Positions 40,557 to 48,989 of a stretch of 48,989 bases of DNA are shown here, in pieces. The position numbers and the translations under genes are program-made. Origin of the DNA: Ruminococcaceae bacterium UBA6845 (lineage in GTDB: Bacteria > Bacillota > Clostridia > Oscillospirales > Acutalibacteraceae); assembly GCA_002449395.1 (NCBI GenBank), contig DKDP01000024.1:3919-52907 (forward strand), in the 5' to 3' direction. Within the stretch, counting starts at the first letter, position 1. Every line of letters starts with the position of its first letter. The notes beneath the pieces are model-generated. The model searched no databases, had not been told where the DNA came from, and saw only the letters and a list, made by a program, of their open reading frames with translations.

Positions 40557-41049
40557 AAACTCGGGTGTTGGCATTGAGGACCTTGTGTCAATCGGAACAA
40601 TCGGACTTATCAAGGCGGTAAATACCTTTTGCCCGGAGAAAAACATCAAATTGGCAACATATGCTTCACGCTGTATTGAAAATGAAATTCTGATGCACCT
40701 GAGAAAAACGGGTTCACAGCGCAATGAAATTTCGATTGATGAACCGCTGAATGTCGATTGGGACGGCAATGAGCTTCTGCTTTCGGATATTCTCGGCAGT
40801 GATCCCGATCTTATTAACCGTGACATTGAGCTTGAGGATGAAAAGAGCCTTTTGCTGAGAACAATAAATTCAATGGGCGAAAGAGAGAGAACGATAATGT
40901 CAATGCGGTTCGGCTTGAACGGTCAGCGTGAATACACTCAGAAAGAGGTCGCCGATATGCTCGGAATTTCGCAGAGCTATATCTCAAGGCTTGAAAAGAA
41001 GATAATCGCAAGGCTAAAAAAAGAGATTGAAAAAGCCACGTTTGTGTAA
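40342..41049 (+). CDS. sigE: RNA polymerase sigma-E (SpoIIGB)
   Basis: SigE is the 235-residue mother-cell sporulation sigma factor. A short basic prosequence (about residues 1-20, MKIIEKIKKLLLRL) precedes the processing region HYINGPETLPPPLS, shorter than in Bacillus (27). Region 2 (LRLVVYIAKKFENSGVGIEDLVSIGTIGLIKAVNTF; ATYASRCIENEILM) and region 4 (TQKEVADMLGISQSYISRLEKKI) are near-identical to SigE. GGAG lies 9 bp before the ATG. It is activated by SpoIIGA next to it. Its stop lies 3 bp from the convergent gene's stop. Confidence 0.95.
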   Translation: MKIIEKIKKLLLRLRQENTIHYINGPETLPPPLSKQEEQAVMEEIAKGNDSVREKLIVHNLRLVVYIAKKFENSGVGIEDLVSIGTIGLIKAVNTFCPEKNIKLATYASRCIENEILMHLRKTGSQRNEISIDEPLNVDWDGNELLLSDILGSDPDLINRDIELEDEKSLLLRTINSMGERERTIMSMRFGLNGQREYTQKEVADMLGISQSYISRLEKKIIARLKKEIEKATFV

Positions 41050-41052
41050 GGC

Positions 41053-42063
41053 TTACAGCTTCATAAATTTAAAGCTGCCGTAGTAGCAGAGATCAAGCAA
41101 CTCGGTCGGCAGGTGAGTGTTCTCGCAGAATGCACGGTACATCTCGTTTTCGGAGCAGATTGAACTGATTGAGCGAGGAATATTCAGTGCCGCCTGCACT
41201 CTGCGGATACGTTCAACAAGCCGGTCAACCGCATAAAGACCGTCCTCGCCCGAACGGAAAAGCCCCGTCATTCGTGCAAGCTCACTCGGAATTTCACTGC
41301 GATAGTATTCTGCAATTTCGGGTATACAGATTGCCGCCGCCGTCTGCTTTGAAACTCCGAGCTGAGTGAAGAACGATGTGACCTCTTCAAGCGAAGATGA
41401 TTCGGCGCAGTCGGTGTTGCGGGATGCCAGCACGGCATAGTACATAGCGTACTGCAGCTTTTGAATGGATTTGAAATTGCCGCGGTATGCGCCGACGGCA
41501 TTGTTGAGAATTTCTGCGGCGCTTGAAAGCGCAAGCGAGCCGATCACGGCGTTACTGCCGCAGATAAGAGAGTCAACCGCATAGGCAAAGCACGACAGGG
41601 AGTCATAAGCAACCGTGCCCGAATCAATTTGCATCGTAAGCTCCGGATCAAGCACAACCTCTTTCGGCGAGGTGCGGTATGTTTTATACTTTGTTTCTTC
41701 AAAGTCGGTCATTGCGCTCGACGAGAAAAACGGAACGGCAGAAAAACCGATGCCGCTTTGATAGGACAGGAGCATTGCTGTGTCTATCAGTCTTGCGCTT
41801 CCGACTGCAACAATTCGATCCGTTTCATTTTCGGAAATATATTTTATCGACCTTTCGTGAAGAGAACCGAGATTAGGGTCAATTATCAACTCGGTGACGG
41901 GAACTTTTTTGTCAAAGTTTTCTTTGACTCTTTTTGCAAATTCAGATTTTTTTGCGTCGTCCTTATCGGAAATAATCAGAACACTTTCAAAGTCGTTGCG
42001 TGTGAACTTTTCAATCGAATTTTCACCGAAATAAATTTTTTGAGGAAGAAAAATTTCAGGCAT
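41053..42063 (-). CDS. Iron-alcohol-dehydrogenase-like protein lacking metal ligands
   Basis: This 336-residue protein of the Fe-ADH/glycerol-1-phosphate dehydrogenase fold (MPEIFLPQKIYFGENSIEKF, VLIISDK; the GGGSxxD nucleotide motif is AVGSARLID). The family metal site needs Asp and three His. Here only the Asp (YDSLSC) remains; the His positions read Cys/Tyr and the HG motif is absent, and the whole protein has only two His, in unrelated places. It is therefore likely catalytically inactive or repurposed. Its RBS (AAAGGAG, 42074-42080) is enclosed in a hairpin at 42073-42105. Confidence 0.8.
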   Translation of the reverse strand: MPEIFLPQKIYFGENSIEKFTRNDFESVLIISDKDDAKKSEFAKRVKENFDKKVPVTELIIDPNLGSLHERSIKYISENETDRIVAVGSARLIDTAMLLSYQSGIGFSAVPFFSSSAMTDFEETKYKTYRTSPKEVVLDPELTMQIDSGTVAYDSLSCFAYAVDSLICGSNAVIGSLALSSAAEILNNAVGAYRGNFKSIQKLQYAMYYAVLASRNTDCAESSSLEEVTSFFTQLGVSKQTAAAICIPEIAEYYRSEIPSELARMTGLFRSGEDGLYAVDRLVERIRRVQAALNIPRSISSICSENEMYRAFCENTHLPTELLDLCYYGSFKFMKL

Positions 42064-42072
42064 AAATTTACC

Positions 42073-42105
42073 ACTCCTTTTGAGTTATTGTGAGCTCAAA
42101 GGAGT
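42073..42105 (-). promoter_or_regulatory. RBS-sequestering hairpin
   Basis: On the minus strand ACTCCTTTGAG pairs with CTCAAAAGGAGT (one bulge, 10-nt loop). The second arm contains the Shine-Dalgarno of the Fe-ADH-like gene, so the folded mRNA would block initiation. Confidence 0.6.
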
Positions 42106-42169
42106 AATTTATTCCGAAAAAATTGAATAAAAAAACTTTTTTTGCCAAGAATTTTTTTGAGGTGAAAAA

Positions 42170-42499
42170 ATGAAAAGCTATAAAACGCAGTTTGCAAAAA
42201 TAACCGATACATTTATAAGCGTGACGGCGGTAATAACGGCGGCAATTCTCGTTGCGTCAGGTCTTGCGGTCACAAAGGTGAACACGGAGTATATGGAAAG
42301 CGGAGTAAAAACGGCAAAAATTGTGTCCGAAAGAGAGAATGAAGAAATCTTTTTCTCAATGAACGGAAGAAAATTTTCACCGCCTGAAAGTTTGAGTGAA
42401 AAGTTAAAAGATTCGCTGTATTTTCTCCCTGCACCGCTGAATGCGGTATATTATTTCGGAGAGAAAGCCGCAAGATTAATTGATGAAAAATCCGATTAA
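42170..42499 (+). CDS. Small single-pass membrane protein, unknown
   Basis: This 109-residue protein has one TM helix (about 14-36, ISVTAVITAAILVASGLAV) followed by a charged exterior or cytoplasmic part. No family is recognised. GAGGTG precedes the ATG by 6 bp. It is divergent from the Fe-ADH-like gene and near sigE; a sporulation role is only positional inference. A hairpin at 42559-42590 probably ends it. Confidence 0.7.
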   Translation: MKSYKTQFAKITDTFISVTAVITAAILVASGLAVTKVNTEYMESGVKTAKIVSERENEEIFFSMNGRKFSPPESLSEKLKDSLYFLPAPLNAVYYFGEKAARLIDEKSD

Positions 42500-42558
42500 T
42501 CCAATGATTTTAATTGAGATTTAGGATGAAAAGAGATCTGTCAATCGAATAATTGTGC

Positions 42559-42590
42559 AAATCGGAGAGGTGAAAAACTTTTCCGATTTT
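42559..42590 (+). terminator. Terminator-like hairpin
   Basis: AAATCGGA pairs with TCCGATTT, followed by TTATA. It lies in the 262-bp gap between two small membrane-protein genes. Confidence 0.6.
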
Positions 42591-42698
42591 TATAGCAAAA
42601 ACGGGAATATATAAAAAGTTATGTCACATTTTGAACTTTCGTCGGCTACTGTACGGAGGGACAAAACCTTTTAGATGAAACGGCTGATTATCACGGTC

Positions 42699-42728
42699 TT
42701 GACGATAACGCTTCATCTGTGGTATACT
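42699..42728 (+). promoter_or_regulatory. Promoter of the 42762 gene
   Basis: TTGACG (42699-42704), an 18-bp spacer and TATACT (42723-42728). It overlaps the longer reading frame, supporting the later start. Confidence 0.6.
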
Positions 42729-42761
42729 GTTATTAATTCTCAGCGTGAAAGGAAAGGTTAT

Positions 42762-43280
42762 ATGAAAAATAAAAGAATAAAAGTATTTTTCACCTGCTTA
42801 ATGTTGATTTTTTCTGTTGGAATGCTGGGGATCCTTTCGATGCTCAACGGAGCGGATAAGATCAAAGAGGCGGACACAGTAAGTTTGCCGGTGACGATAC
42901 AACATATAAAATCTGACAATTCAGCCGGAAATGACGATTTTATAATTATAGATACATATGAGTATATTGATCTGTTTCGTGTGCCGATCGAGTTTTTCGA
43001 TCGTTTGCAGTCAATCGGGTTAAAGCCCGGTCAAAAGGCTCGTTTGATAATACAAAAAGACGATGAGGAGAAATTGAACGAAGCCTTTTTCGTAAATGTT
43101 GTCGGTCTTTCCTGCGATGATGAAATTCTTATTTCAATAGATGAGTACAATCGGTGTGTTCACGAAAGTATTGTTCCCACAAGGATTGCGGCGATTGCCG
43201 CCGCTGTCGGATTGCTGATAGGAGCGGCTTTGATAATAAGATCCTTAGTGAAAGATAAGACTACACCCCACAAATTGTGA
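42762..43280 (+). CDS. Two-TM membrane protein, unknown
   Basis: This 172-residue protein has an N-terminal TM (about 8-27), a roughly 115-residue extracytoplasmic beta-rich domain (SLPVTIQHIKSDN...ARLIIQKDDEE) and a C-terminal TM (about 142-162) with a basic end. This topology resembles small DUF3592-like proteins, but no family is claimed. The ATG at 42762 follows AAAGGAAAGG. A bidirectional terminator follows. Confidence 0.7.
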   Translation: MKNKRIKVFFTCLMLIFSVGMLGILSMLNGADKIKEADTVSLPVTIQHIKSDNSAGNDDFIIIDTYEYIDLFRVPIEFFDRLQSIGLKPGQKARLIIQKDDEEKLNEAFFVNVVGLSCDDEILISIDEYNRCVHESIVPTRIAAIAAAVGLLIGAALIIRSLVKDKTTPHKL

Positions 43281-43316
43281 TGTATGCCTTGCTCAATCCG
43301 ATTTCATAAAAAATTA

Positions 43317-43342
43317 AAGGTGCGACATCATTATCGCACCTT
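43317..43342. terminator. Bidirectional terminator
   Basis: AAGGTGCGA pairs with TCGCACCTT; a T-tract follows on the minus strand (TTTAATTTTTT), so it mainly ends the rumA operon. Confidence 0.8.
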
Positions 43343-43376
43343 GCTCTTATGATATGGATAAATTTACTTTGCCACA

Positions 43377-44552
43377 TTACTTGTTCCTGACCAATAACGC
43401 AACAGTCTCTACATGTGCCGTATGGGGAAACATATCGACGGGCTGAATTTTTTTGACCTTATAGCCGTGGCGGGTGAGGAAAACAAGATCACGTGCCTGC
43501 GTTTCGGGATTGCAGGAGATATAGACGATTTTCTTCGGGCTGAGAGTGACGACAGAGGAAAGAAAAGCCTTGTCGCTTCCGGCTCTCGGAGGATCCATAA
43601 ACACAATGTTCGCCTTTTCACCGTCGGCAGCCATATCTGTCATAAACTCACCTGCGTCGGCACAGTAGAAACGGATATTTTTTGTTTCATTGAGCTTTGC
43701 GTTGCCGATTGCATCGTGGACGGCGTCTCTGTTAACCTCGACGCCGATTACCTGCTTTGCTTTCTTTGCGGCGACGATGCCTATCGTGCCGATTCCGCAG
43801 TAAGCGTCGATAACGGTTTCCTTGCCTGTGAGACCGGCAAACTCCATCGCCTTGTTGTAGAGCTTTTCTGTCTGAACAGGATTGATCTGATAGAACGACT
43901 TTGCCGATATTCCGAAAACGCAGCCGCAAAGCGTGTCCTTGATATAGCCCTTGCCGTAAAGAACCTTTTCGGTGTCACCGAGAACCATACTTGTATCCGA
44001 ATTATTTATATTCTGTACAATTGTTGTAATCTCGGGATGAGCTGCAAGCAGTTCCTTGACAAATGAGTTCTTGCCCGGGAAAACAACAGTTCCCGTAACG
44101 AGGACCACCATAATTTCACCGCTTTTAAAGCCGTGCTTTACAAGAACGTGACGGAGGAATCCCGTGCCGCGGTCTTCGTTATATGCCGTCATACGGAATT
44201 TCGGCATCATTGAACGGATGGTAACTATGATTTCATCGGCTTTTTGATCCTCAATTTGACAGCGGTCAACGCAGACTATTCTGTGTGATTTTGATTGATA
44301 CACGCCCGAGATAATCTTGCCGCCTCTTGTTGAGCCGAAAGCCGCCTGAACCTTGTTGCGATAGTGGTAGGGGTGATCCATACCGATTATGTCATCAACG
44401 TGGCAGTATTTGCCGAGGAGTTTGACGACCTTCGCTTCCTTATAGCCGAGCTGACGCTCATAGGTCATATTCTGAAGCTGACAGCCTCCGCATTTTCCGG
44501 CAACGGGGCAAAAACTGTTCTTCTGTTCTTTCTTTGATTTTTTACTGTTCAT
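43377..44552 (-). CDS. rlmD: 23S rRNA (uracil-5-)-methyltransferase, RumA/RlmD family
   Basis: This 391-residue SAM- and [4Fe-4S]-dependent RNA methyltransferase has cluster Cys residues in FCPVAGKCGGCQ (Cys15, 21, 24) and VDRCQ. SAM motifs are IDAYCGIGTIGI and VEVNRDAV; MDPPRAG binds the target. The nucleophilic Cys is in YISCNPETQARDL. The ATG at 44552 follows AAGGAAC and overlaps the MFS stop by 11 bp. The exact uridine (747, 1939 or tRNA 54) cannot be told from sequence. Confidence 0.9.
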   Translation of the reverse strand: MNSKKSKKEQKNSFCPVAGKCGGCQLQNMTYERQLGYKEAKVVKLLGKYCHVDDIIGMDHPYHYRNKVQAAFGSTRGGKIISGVYQSKSHRIVCVDRCQIEDQKADEIIVTIRSMMPKFRMTAYNEDRGTGFLRHVLVKHGFKSGEIMVVLVTGTVVFPGKNSFVKELLAAHPEITTIVQNINNSDTSMVLGDTEKVLYGKGYIKDTLCGCVFGISAKSFYQINPVQTEKLYNKAMEFAGLTGKETVIDAYCGIGTIGIVAAKKAKQVIGVEVNRDAVHDAIGNAKLNETKNIRFYCADAGEFMTDMAADGEKANIVFMDPPRAGSDKAFLSSVVTLSPKKIVYISCNPETQARDLVFLTRHGYKVKKIQPVDMFPHTAHVETVALLVRNK

Positions 44553-45768
44553 TTTTAGGTTCCTTGTCAATTATTTTGCAGACTCCGACCGCCGCAGTGC
44601 CAAGCAGGGCGATCACAACCCAACTGATTATCGTGCCGTTCCAGCCGAAATTATTTGAAAGCAGGGCGAAGCCGTAAGCCGAAGCCGCCGAACCGACATA
44701 TGTCATAAAGTTAAGTGTGCCCGAAAGCTCGGAAACATTCTCGTTGTTGCCGTAAATACCGGGGAGAAAGCTGATGAGAACAAGATTCACACCGTGCATA
44801 CAAGCGACAATCAGCGCACACATAACGGCGGTAAGAATAACCGATCGACCGCCGAAAACGGCAAGTATTATTGCGGCAACTGTGCCGACGGCGAAGATCA
44901 TCAGTCCGCATTTGAACGGCTTTCTGCCCATCTTGTTGTAGAGTTTTGCACAAATTTGCAGGCTGATGTATGAGAATATCGGAATGACTGCGCTTGTGAG
45001 AATTGATTTTTCACTGCTCAGGCCGAAGGATTCGTAGATGTATGTCGGCAGCCACGTTGTTACGCCGTCACGCAGGGAGCCTTGGAAGAATATTGCCGCA
45101 AGTGTGAAAACAAGCAGGACAATCGGCATAGTGGGACTGTGCTTTTTCTTCCTTTTCTCCGGGGACTTTTTGAGGACATATTTTATGTCAGCCGAGCGCT
45201 CGATTTTTGTGAGAATCGAGAACCAAACAACAGCCATTGCTACGCCGCAGACGGATGAAATAAAAAATACGCCTTTCCAGCTCCAAACGGAAATTACGGC
45301 AGGGGAGAGCAGGTAAATTACAACCGTAGCAACCGTACTGCCGAGGTTTGTCTGAACACAGCCTTTATTGAAGTCGTCTTCGCTCATTGCTGTTTTCATT
45401 ATCTTGAGCATCGGCGGCCACATAAGCGACTGCGCAAGTCCGTTCACGCCCCATACAATACACATTGCAACCGAACCGTGGACAAACGGAATAAGTAAAT
45501 TCATTGCGGCGGTTGTAAAGAATCCGATCGACATCAAACGTTTGGGGTCGAATCGGTCGCCTAATTTGCCGCTGACGAGCTGACCGACTCCGTATGTGAT
45601 GAATCCGACGGTGGTGACCGCACCTGCCGCCGCCTTTTCAATGTATCCGTCGGAGATGATCGCCGCAATAACTGCCGCAAAATTTATTCGGGTGATGTAG
45701 CTGACAAAATACGCCAGCGAGCACAGATATATCAGCTTTTTTGAATTTCTGCTGTCTAATTTATTCAT
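44542..45768 (-). CDS. Major facilitator superfamily transporter
   Basis: This 408-residue, 12-TM protein has the MFS motif-A-like segment GKLGDRFDPKR in loop 2-3 and the N-terminal YFVSYITRINFAAVIA typical of the OPA (organophosphate antiporter) branch. A GlpT/UhpT-like substrate is possible but not shown. It overlaps tex (8 bp) and rlmD (11 bp), so it is in the operon. Confidence 0.85.
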   Translation of the reverse strand: MNKLDSRNSKKLIYLCSLAYFVSYITRINFAAVIAAIISDGYIEKAAAGAVTTVGFITYGVGQLVSGKLGDRFDPKRLMSIGFFTTAAMNLLIPFVHGSVAMCIVWGVNGLAQSLMWPPMLKIMKTAMSEDDFNKGCVQTNLGSTVATVVIYLLSPAVISVWSWKGVFFISSVCGVAMAVVWFSILTKIERSADIKYVLKKSPEKRKKKHSPTMPIVLLVFTLAAIFFQGSLRDGVTTWLPTYIYESFGLSSEKSILTSAVIPIFSYISLQICAKLYNKMGRKPFKCGLMIFAVGTVAAIILAVFGGRSVILTAVMCALIVACMHGVNLVLISFLPGIYGNNENVSELSGTLNFMTYVGSAASAYGFALLSNNFGWNGTIISWVVIALLGTAAVGVCKIIDKEPKNEQ

Positions 45769-47926
45769 TGTTCTTGGGTTTCTTCATTGTAAGTGAGATT
45801 CTTTTCTTTTCGAGATTGACGTCGAGTATCCAAACCGTGACGATCTGACCGACCTTGAGCACGTCGGAGGGGTGCTTGATATAGCGGTCGGTAATTTGCG
45901 AGATATGAACCAATCCGTCCTGATGCACGCCGATATCGATAAATGCACCGAAATCAATGACATTTCTGACGGTTCCCTTAAGCTCCATACCGGGCTTGAG
46001 ATCTTTCATATCCATAACATCGGTGCGGAGCATCGGCGGCGGAAGCTCGTCACGGGGATCACGGCCGGGGCGCATAAGCTCCTTGACGATATCCTGCATT
46101 GTCGGAACGCCGACACCTATTTTTTCTGCAACCTTTTCCTCACCGAGAGTTTTTATCTTTTCTTCGAGATCACCGATCTTATTTTTGGCGGCGTCATTGA
46201 CTGTGTAGCCGCAGATCTCAAGCAGAGCCTTGGCGGCAGTGTAGCTTTCTGGGTGAACGCCCGTGTTATCGAGAAGATTTTTGCTCTCGGGCACACGCAT
46301 AAATCCTGCGCACTGTTCGAATGCCTTTGCACCTAACTTCGGAACCTTTTTGAGCTGCGATCGTGAGGTAAATTCGCCGTTTTCCTCTCGGTAAGCGACG
46401 ATATTTTTGGCAACTGTCGAGTTGATGCCCGAAACCCTTGTCAAAAGTGAAGGGGAGGCGGTGTTGAGGTCGACACCGACGCTGTTAACCGCATCCTCGA
46501 CAACTCCGTTGAGGGCGCTGTCAAGCTCCTTCTTCGGCATATCGTGCTGATACTGACCGACGCCGATAGCCTTGGGGTCAATCTTGACGAGTTCGGCAAG
46601 CGGATCCTGCAAACGACGGGCAATTGAAACGGCACTTCTGAGCGAAACGTCATACTGCGGAAATTCCTCGGCGGCGAGCTTGGATGCCGAATAGACCGAG
46701 GCGCCTGCCTCGCTGACAACCATATATGCCGTGTCAGTGTTAAGCTCCTTTAAAAGTTCTGCGGTGAAAATTTCCGTTTCCTTGGAAGCCGTGCCGTTGC
46801 CTATTGCGATAATCTGCACACCGTATTTCTTTATCAAATTTTTAATAAGCGTTTTTGCCTGCGCCTGCTGAGCGGCAGAGTGGGTGATATACGCAACGCC
46901 TGTGTCAAGCACGCGTCCCGTTGCATCAACAACCGCAACCTTGCATCCTGTTCTGTAACCCGGATCAAGTCCGAGGGCAACCTTGCCCTTGACGGGCGGC
47001 TGAAGCAAAAGCTCCTTTAAGTTAAGCGAGAAATTCTTGATTGCCGAAGCGTCGGCTCTTTCCGTCAGGGCGGAACGGATTTCACGCTCAACCGACGGGA
47101 AAATCAGCCTGTCATAAGCGTCAACGCCTGCATCACGAACCGTATCGGTGCAGAGCGAGCCGCTGTCTGTGAGCGTTTCGGATGCGATAACATTCAGTGC
47201 CTTAACACGGTCGAGATCAAGGCTTACCTTGAGAAATCCCTCGTTCTCACCACGGTTGATTGCCAAAATTCTGTGATCGGCAATTTTGCTGACGGGTTCG
47301 GAATAATCGTAATACTGCTCATAAACGCTCTTTGCGTCCGGATCGCTTGCCTTTACGTTGACAGTACCGACAACGTTGAGCAGATTTTTCAGCCTGCGGC
47401 GTATGTCTGCCATATCGGAAATGTCCTCGGCAATTATATCCATTGCACCCTGAAGAGCATCTTCGGCGGAGTTGACCTCTTTTTCTTCGTTTATGTAGTT
47501 CTTTGCAAGCTCAAGTGCGGACGGGCTGTTTGCCGCCTGAAGATATATCGCCTGAGCGAGCGGTTCAAGACCCTTTTCTCTTGCGACGGAGGCTCTTGTC
47601 TTTCTCTTCGGCTTGAACGGACGGTAGATATCCTCCAGCTCGGCAAGCGTTACCGCTTTATCAAGTGCGGCGGAGATTTCGTCGGTCAGCTTTTCCTGAC
47701 CGTCAATTGATGAGCGGATTTCTTCACGGCGCTTGTCCAGATTGCGCAGATATTCAAGTCTTTCGGAGATCGCACGCAGGGTCTGATCGTCGAGTGTGCC
47801 GTGAGCCTCTTTCCTGTATCGTGCAATAAATGGGATCGTGTTGCCGTCGTCAATAAGGGAAACGACGTTTTCAATCTGCCATTTCTTTAAATTAAATTCG
47901 TTTGTGAGTGCAAGAATTATATCCAT
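45761..47926 (-). CDS. tex: Tex family S1 RNA-binding transcription accessory protein
   Basis: This 721-residue protein has an N-terminal Tex helical domain (IPFIARYRKEAHGTLDD; DIYRPFKPKRKTRASVAREKGLEPLA), then a YqgF/RuvC-like domain (GLDPGYRTGCKVAVVD), helix-hairpin-helix pairs (LNTASPSLLTRVSGI) and a C-terminal S1 domain (about 640-715, GMELKGTVRNVIDFGAFIDIGVHQDGLVHIS). It acts with RNA polymerase or ribosome-associated RNA. The start is just 3 bp after the dnaC stop. Confidence 0.95.
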   Translation of the reverse strand: MDIILALTNEFNLKKWQIENVVSLIDDGNTIPFIARYRKEAHGTLDDQTLRAISERLEYLRNLDKRREEIRSSIDGQEKLTDEISAALDKAVTLAELEDIYRPFKPKRKTRASVAREKGLEPLAQAIYLQAANSPSALELAKNYINEEKEVNSAEDALQGAMDIIAEDISDMADIRRRLKNLLNVVGTVNVKASDPDAKSVYEQYYDYSEPVSKIADHRILAINRGENEGFLKVSLDLDRVKALNVIASETLTDSGSLCTDTVRDAGVDAYDRLIFPSVEREIRSALTERADASAIKNFSLNLKELLLQPPVKGKVALGLDPGYRTGCKVAVVDATGRVLDTGVAYITHSAAQQAQAKTLIKNLIKKYGVQIIAIGNGTASKETEIFTAELLKELNTDTAYMVVSEAGASVYSASKLAAEEFPQYDVSLRSAVSIARRLQDPLAELVKIDPKAIGVGQYQHDMPKKELDSALNGVVEDAVNSVGVDLNTASPSLLTRVSGINSTVAKNIVAYREENGEFTSRSQLKKVPKLGAKAFEQCAGFMRVPESKNLLDNTGVHPESYTAAKALLEICGYTVNDAAKNKIGDLEEKIKTLGEEKVAEKIGVGVPTMQDIVKELMRPGRDPRDELPPPMLRTDVMDMKDLKPGMELKGTVRNVIDFGAFIDIGVHQDGLVHISQITDRYIKHPSDVLKVGQIVTVWILDVNLEKKRISLTMKKPKNNE

Positions 47927-47929
47927 AAA

Positions 47930-48895
47930 TTACCTCGTTTTAATTTGTCTTATATCCGAGCCGTCAAAATAGAGCATAACAAAATTACTCAGTATTCTTG
48001 ATGCGATTCTCTCACTGTAAGCCGAAGTGAGCTGCTCAGGAGTAAGATTTGTGCTGATTATTGTCGGCTTGCCCTCCAATTCTCTTGAGTTGATGATATT
48101 GTAAAGGGCGGAAACGGTGAACTGAGTTGTGAACTCGGCGCCGAGATCGTCAATTATCAGGAGATCACAGTCAAGTATTGTTTCCTCGGTATTGCCGTCT
48201 GAACGGCCGAATTTTTCTTTCTCGAGCTTGTTGAAAAGGTTCTGAGCGGAGGTATAAATAACCCCGTAGCCGGATTCAACGGCTTTTCCTGCAACGGCGA
48301 GCGAGAGATGAGTCTTGCCGAGTCCCGTTTTACCGTAGAGCAAAAGGCTCGGCGAACGGCGGCTGAAGTCCGTGGCGTAGGTTTTGCAGTAATTCAGCAC
48401 GCTTTCCATTCTCCTGCGTGGACTTGTGCCCGCGCCGTCCGGATAGTAATCGAGCTTGAAATTATCAAACCGACAGCTGCCGACGGGCAGCTTTGAACAG
48501 AGCTTTTCATATTCAAGCGATTTAAGCAGATCCTTAAAGCAGTCGCACATAATTCCGTTGACAAAGCCCTTGTCCTCACACTTCGGACAGGAATAGTGCA
48601 CGTCGAGCCAGTCCTCGGGGAAACCGGCTTTTTTAAGAAACAGACGGCGCTGAGCCTGAGCGTTGAGATTTATCTCGGCGAGCTTTTTTATGTATTCCTT
48701 TGCATCGACCGCGCCCATTCCGAGAGCCTTGATCGTTGCCAATCCTGCCGCCGACATTCTCTCTTCTGTTTCAAGTATTTCGGGAACGCTTTCAACGGCG
48801 ATGCGGTGGTGTTCTTCACGCTCGGCAAGCGCACGGCTTCTTCTCTGCGCCAGCTCCTGCTCGGCTTTTTTATATGTTTCCTTGCTGTATGCCAT
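47930..48895 (-). CDS. dnaC: DnaC/DnaI-like helicase loader AAA+ ATPase
   Basis: This 321-residue replicative helicase loader has an N-terminal coiled/helical domain with a zinc motif CPKCEDKG...CDC (Cys103, 106, 117, 119). Walker A is GKTGLGKTH (188-196), Walker B LLIIDDLGAEF; sensor I is IISTNL. The start is 2 bp after the DnaD-like stop, the standard dnaD-dnaC order of Clostridia. AAAGGAAG precedes the ATG. Confidence 0.9.
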   Translation of the reverse strand: MAYSKETYKKAEQELAQRRSRALAEREEHHRIAVESVPEILETEERMSAAGLATIKALGMGAVDAKEYIKKLAEINLNAQAQRRLFLKKAGFPEDWLDVHYSCPKCEDKGFVNGIMCDCFKDLLKSLEYEKLCSKLPVGSCRFDNFKLDYYPDGAGTSPRRRMESVLNYCKTYATDFSRRSPSLLLYGKTGLGKTHLSLAVAGKAVESGYGVIYTSAQNLFNKLEKEKFGRSDGNTEETILDCDLLIIDDLGAEFTTQFTVSALYNIINSRELEGKPTIISTNLTPEQLTSAYSERIASRILSNFVMLYFDGSDIRQIKTR

Positions 48896-48897
48896 AT

Positions 48898-48989
48898 TCA
48901 GCTTCCTTTCTTATATACCGGCAGCGCTTCGCCTCGTTTGATAAATTCATTGATGTCATATGATGCGTCGCTTTTTGCGGCGGGAGATT
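48898..48989 (-). CDS. DnaD-like primosome protein, C-terminal end (5' truncated by window)
   Basis: The last 29 codons read SPAAKSDASYDINEFIKRGE then ALPVYKKGS and stop. The SYDI(D/N)EFE/IK...PVYKK tail is that of DnaD-domain replication initiation proteins. Gene order with the helicase loader supports the call. Confidence 0.65.
   Translation of the reverse strand, partial: SPAAKSDASYDINEFIKRGEALPVYKKGS

Overview
The window is chromosomal DNA from a low-to-mid GC, Gram-positive, endospore-lineage Clostridia. An Oscillospiraceae/Ruminococcaceae-type gut bacterium is the best fit. The supporting signs are spo0A, spoVB, spoIIGA and sigE, strong GGAGG ribosome-binding sites, sigma-A-like promoters, a V/A-type ATPase operon, an AgrC/AgrA-like two-component pair, and short dispersed GC-rich intergenic repeats. 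The organism call is inference. No rRNA, CRISPR array, transposase or intact prophage is visible.

Layout. 1-1.4 kb: 3' end of purL. 1.6-3.9 kb: spo0A facing a SpoVB/MurJ-like flippase, with no gap between the stop codons. 4.0-7.0 kb: a secreted LCAT-like alpha/beta hydrolase and a secreted PHP-domain protein in tandem. 7.1-7.35 kb: dispersed repeats. 7.4-10.8 kb: GH78 rhamnosidase and a TIM-barrel sugar isomerase/epimerase. 10.9 kb: tRNA-Leu(GAG). 11.2-13.6 kb: ftsH and a DUF308 protein. 13.7-20.4 kb: a 1397-residue secreted repeat protein translationally coupled to an unannotated 54-residue peptide, divergent from a LytTR response regulator/GHKL kinase pair, with an exact 16-bp direct repeat of 20-bp period between them. 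20.4-22.9 kb: LysR regulator divergent from an amino-acid permease. 22.9-25.5 kb: FeoA-FeoB fusion plus a Cys-rich membrane peptide. 25.6-28.1 kb: a TetM/EF-G-like GTPase fused to a YacP/Rae1-type NYN ribonuclease domain. 28.3-28.5 kb: small XRE regulator. 28.6-38.2 kb (minus strand): a complete V/A-type ATPase operon, with repeats between subunits B and D and a lipoprotein at its end. 38.4-39.4 kb: glycosyltransferase. 39.5-41.0 kb: spoIIGA-sigE behind a promoter with a near-consensus Spo0A box. 41.1-43.3 kb: a metal-ligand-less Fe-ADH-like protein and two small membrane proteins. 43.4-49 kb (minus strand): dnaD-like 3' end, dnaC/dnaI-like loader, tex, an MFS transporter and a RumA/RlmD-type methyltransferase as one tight operon.

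How the genes work together. spo0A and spoIIGA-sigE are two ends of one pathway: phosphorylated Spo0A switches on spoIIG, SpoIIGA processes pro-sigma-E, and the predicted 0A box at 39430-39439 ties the two ends of the window together. The most promising undescribed unit is the 13.7-20.4 kb locus. There a LytTR/GHKL pair probably controls a giant surface protein and a coupled acidic peptide through the 18209-18244 repeats. The second is the one-polypeptide fusion of a ribosomal A-site GTPase with an A-site-type mRNase at 25564-28113.
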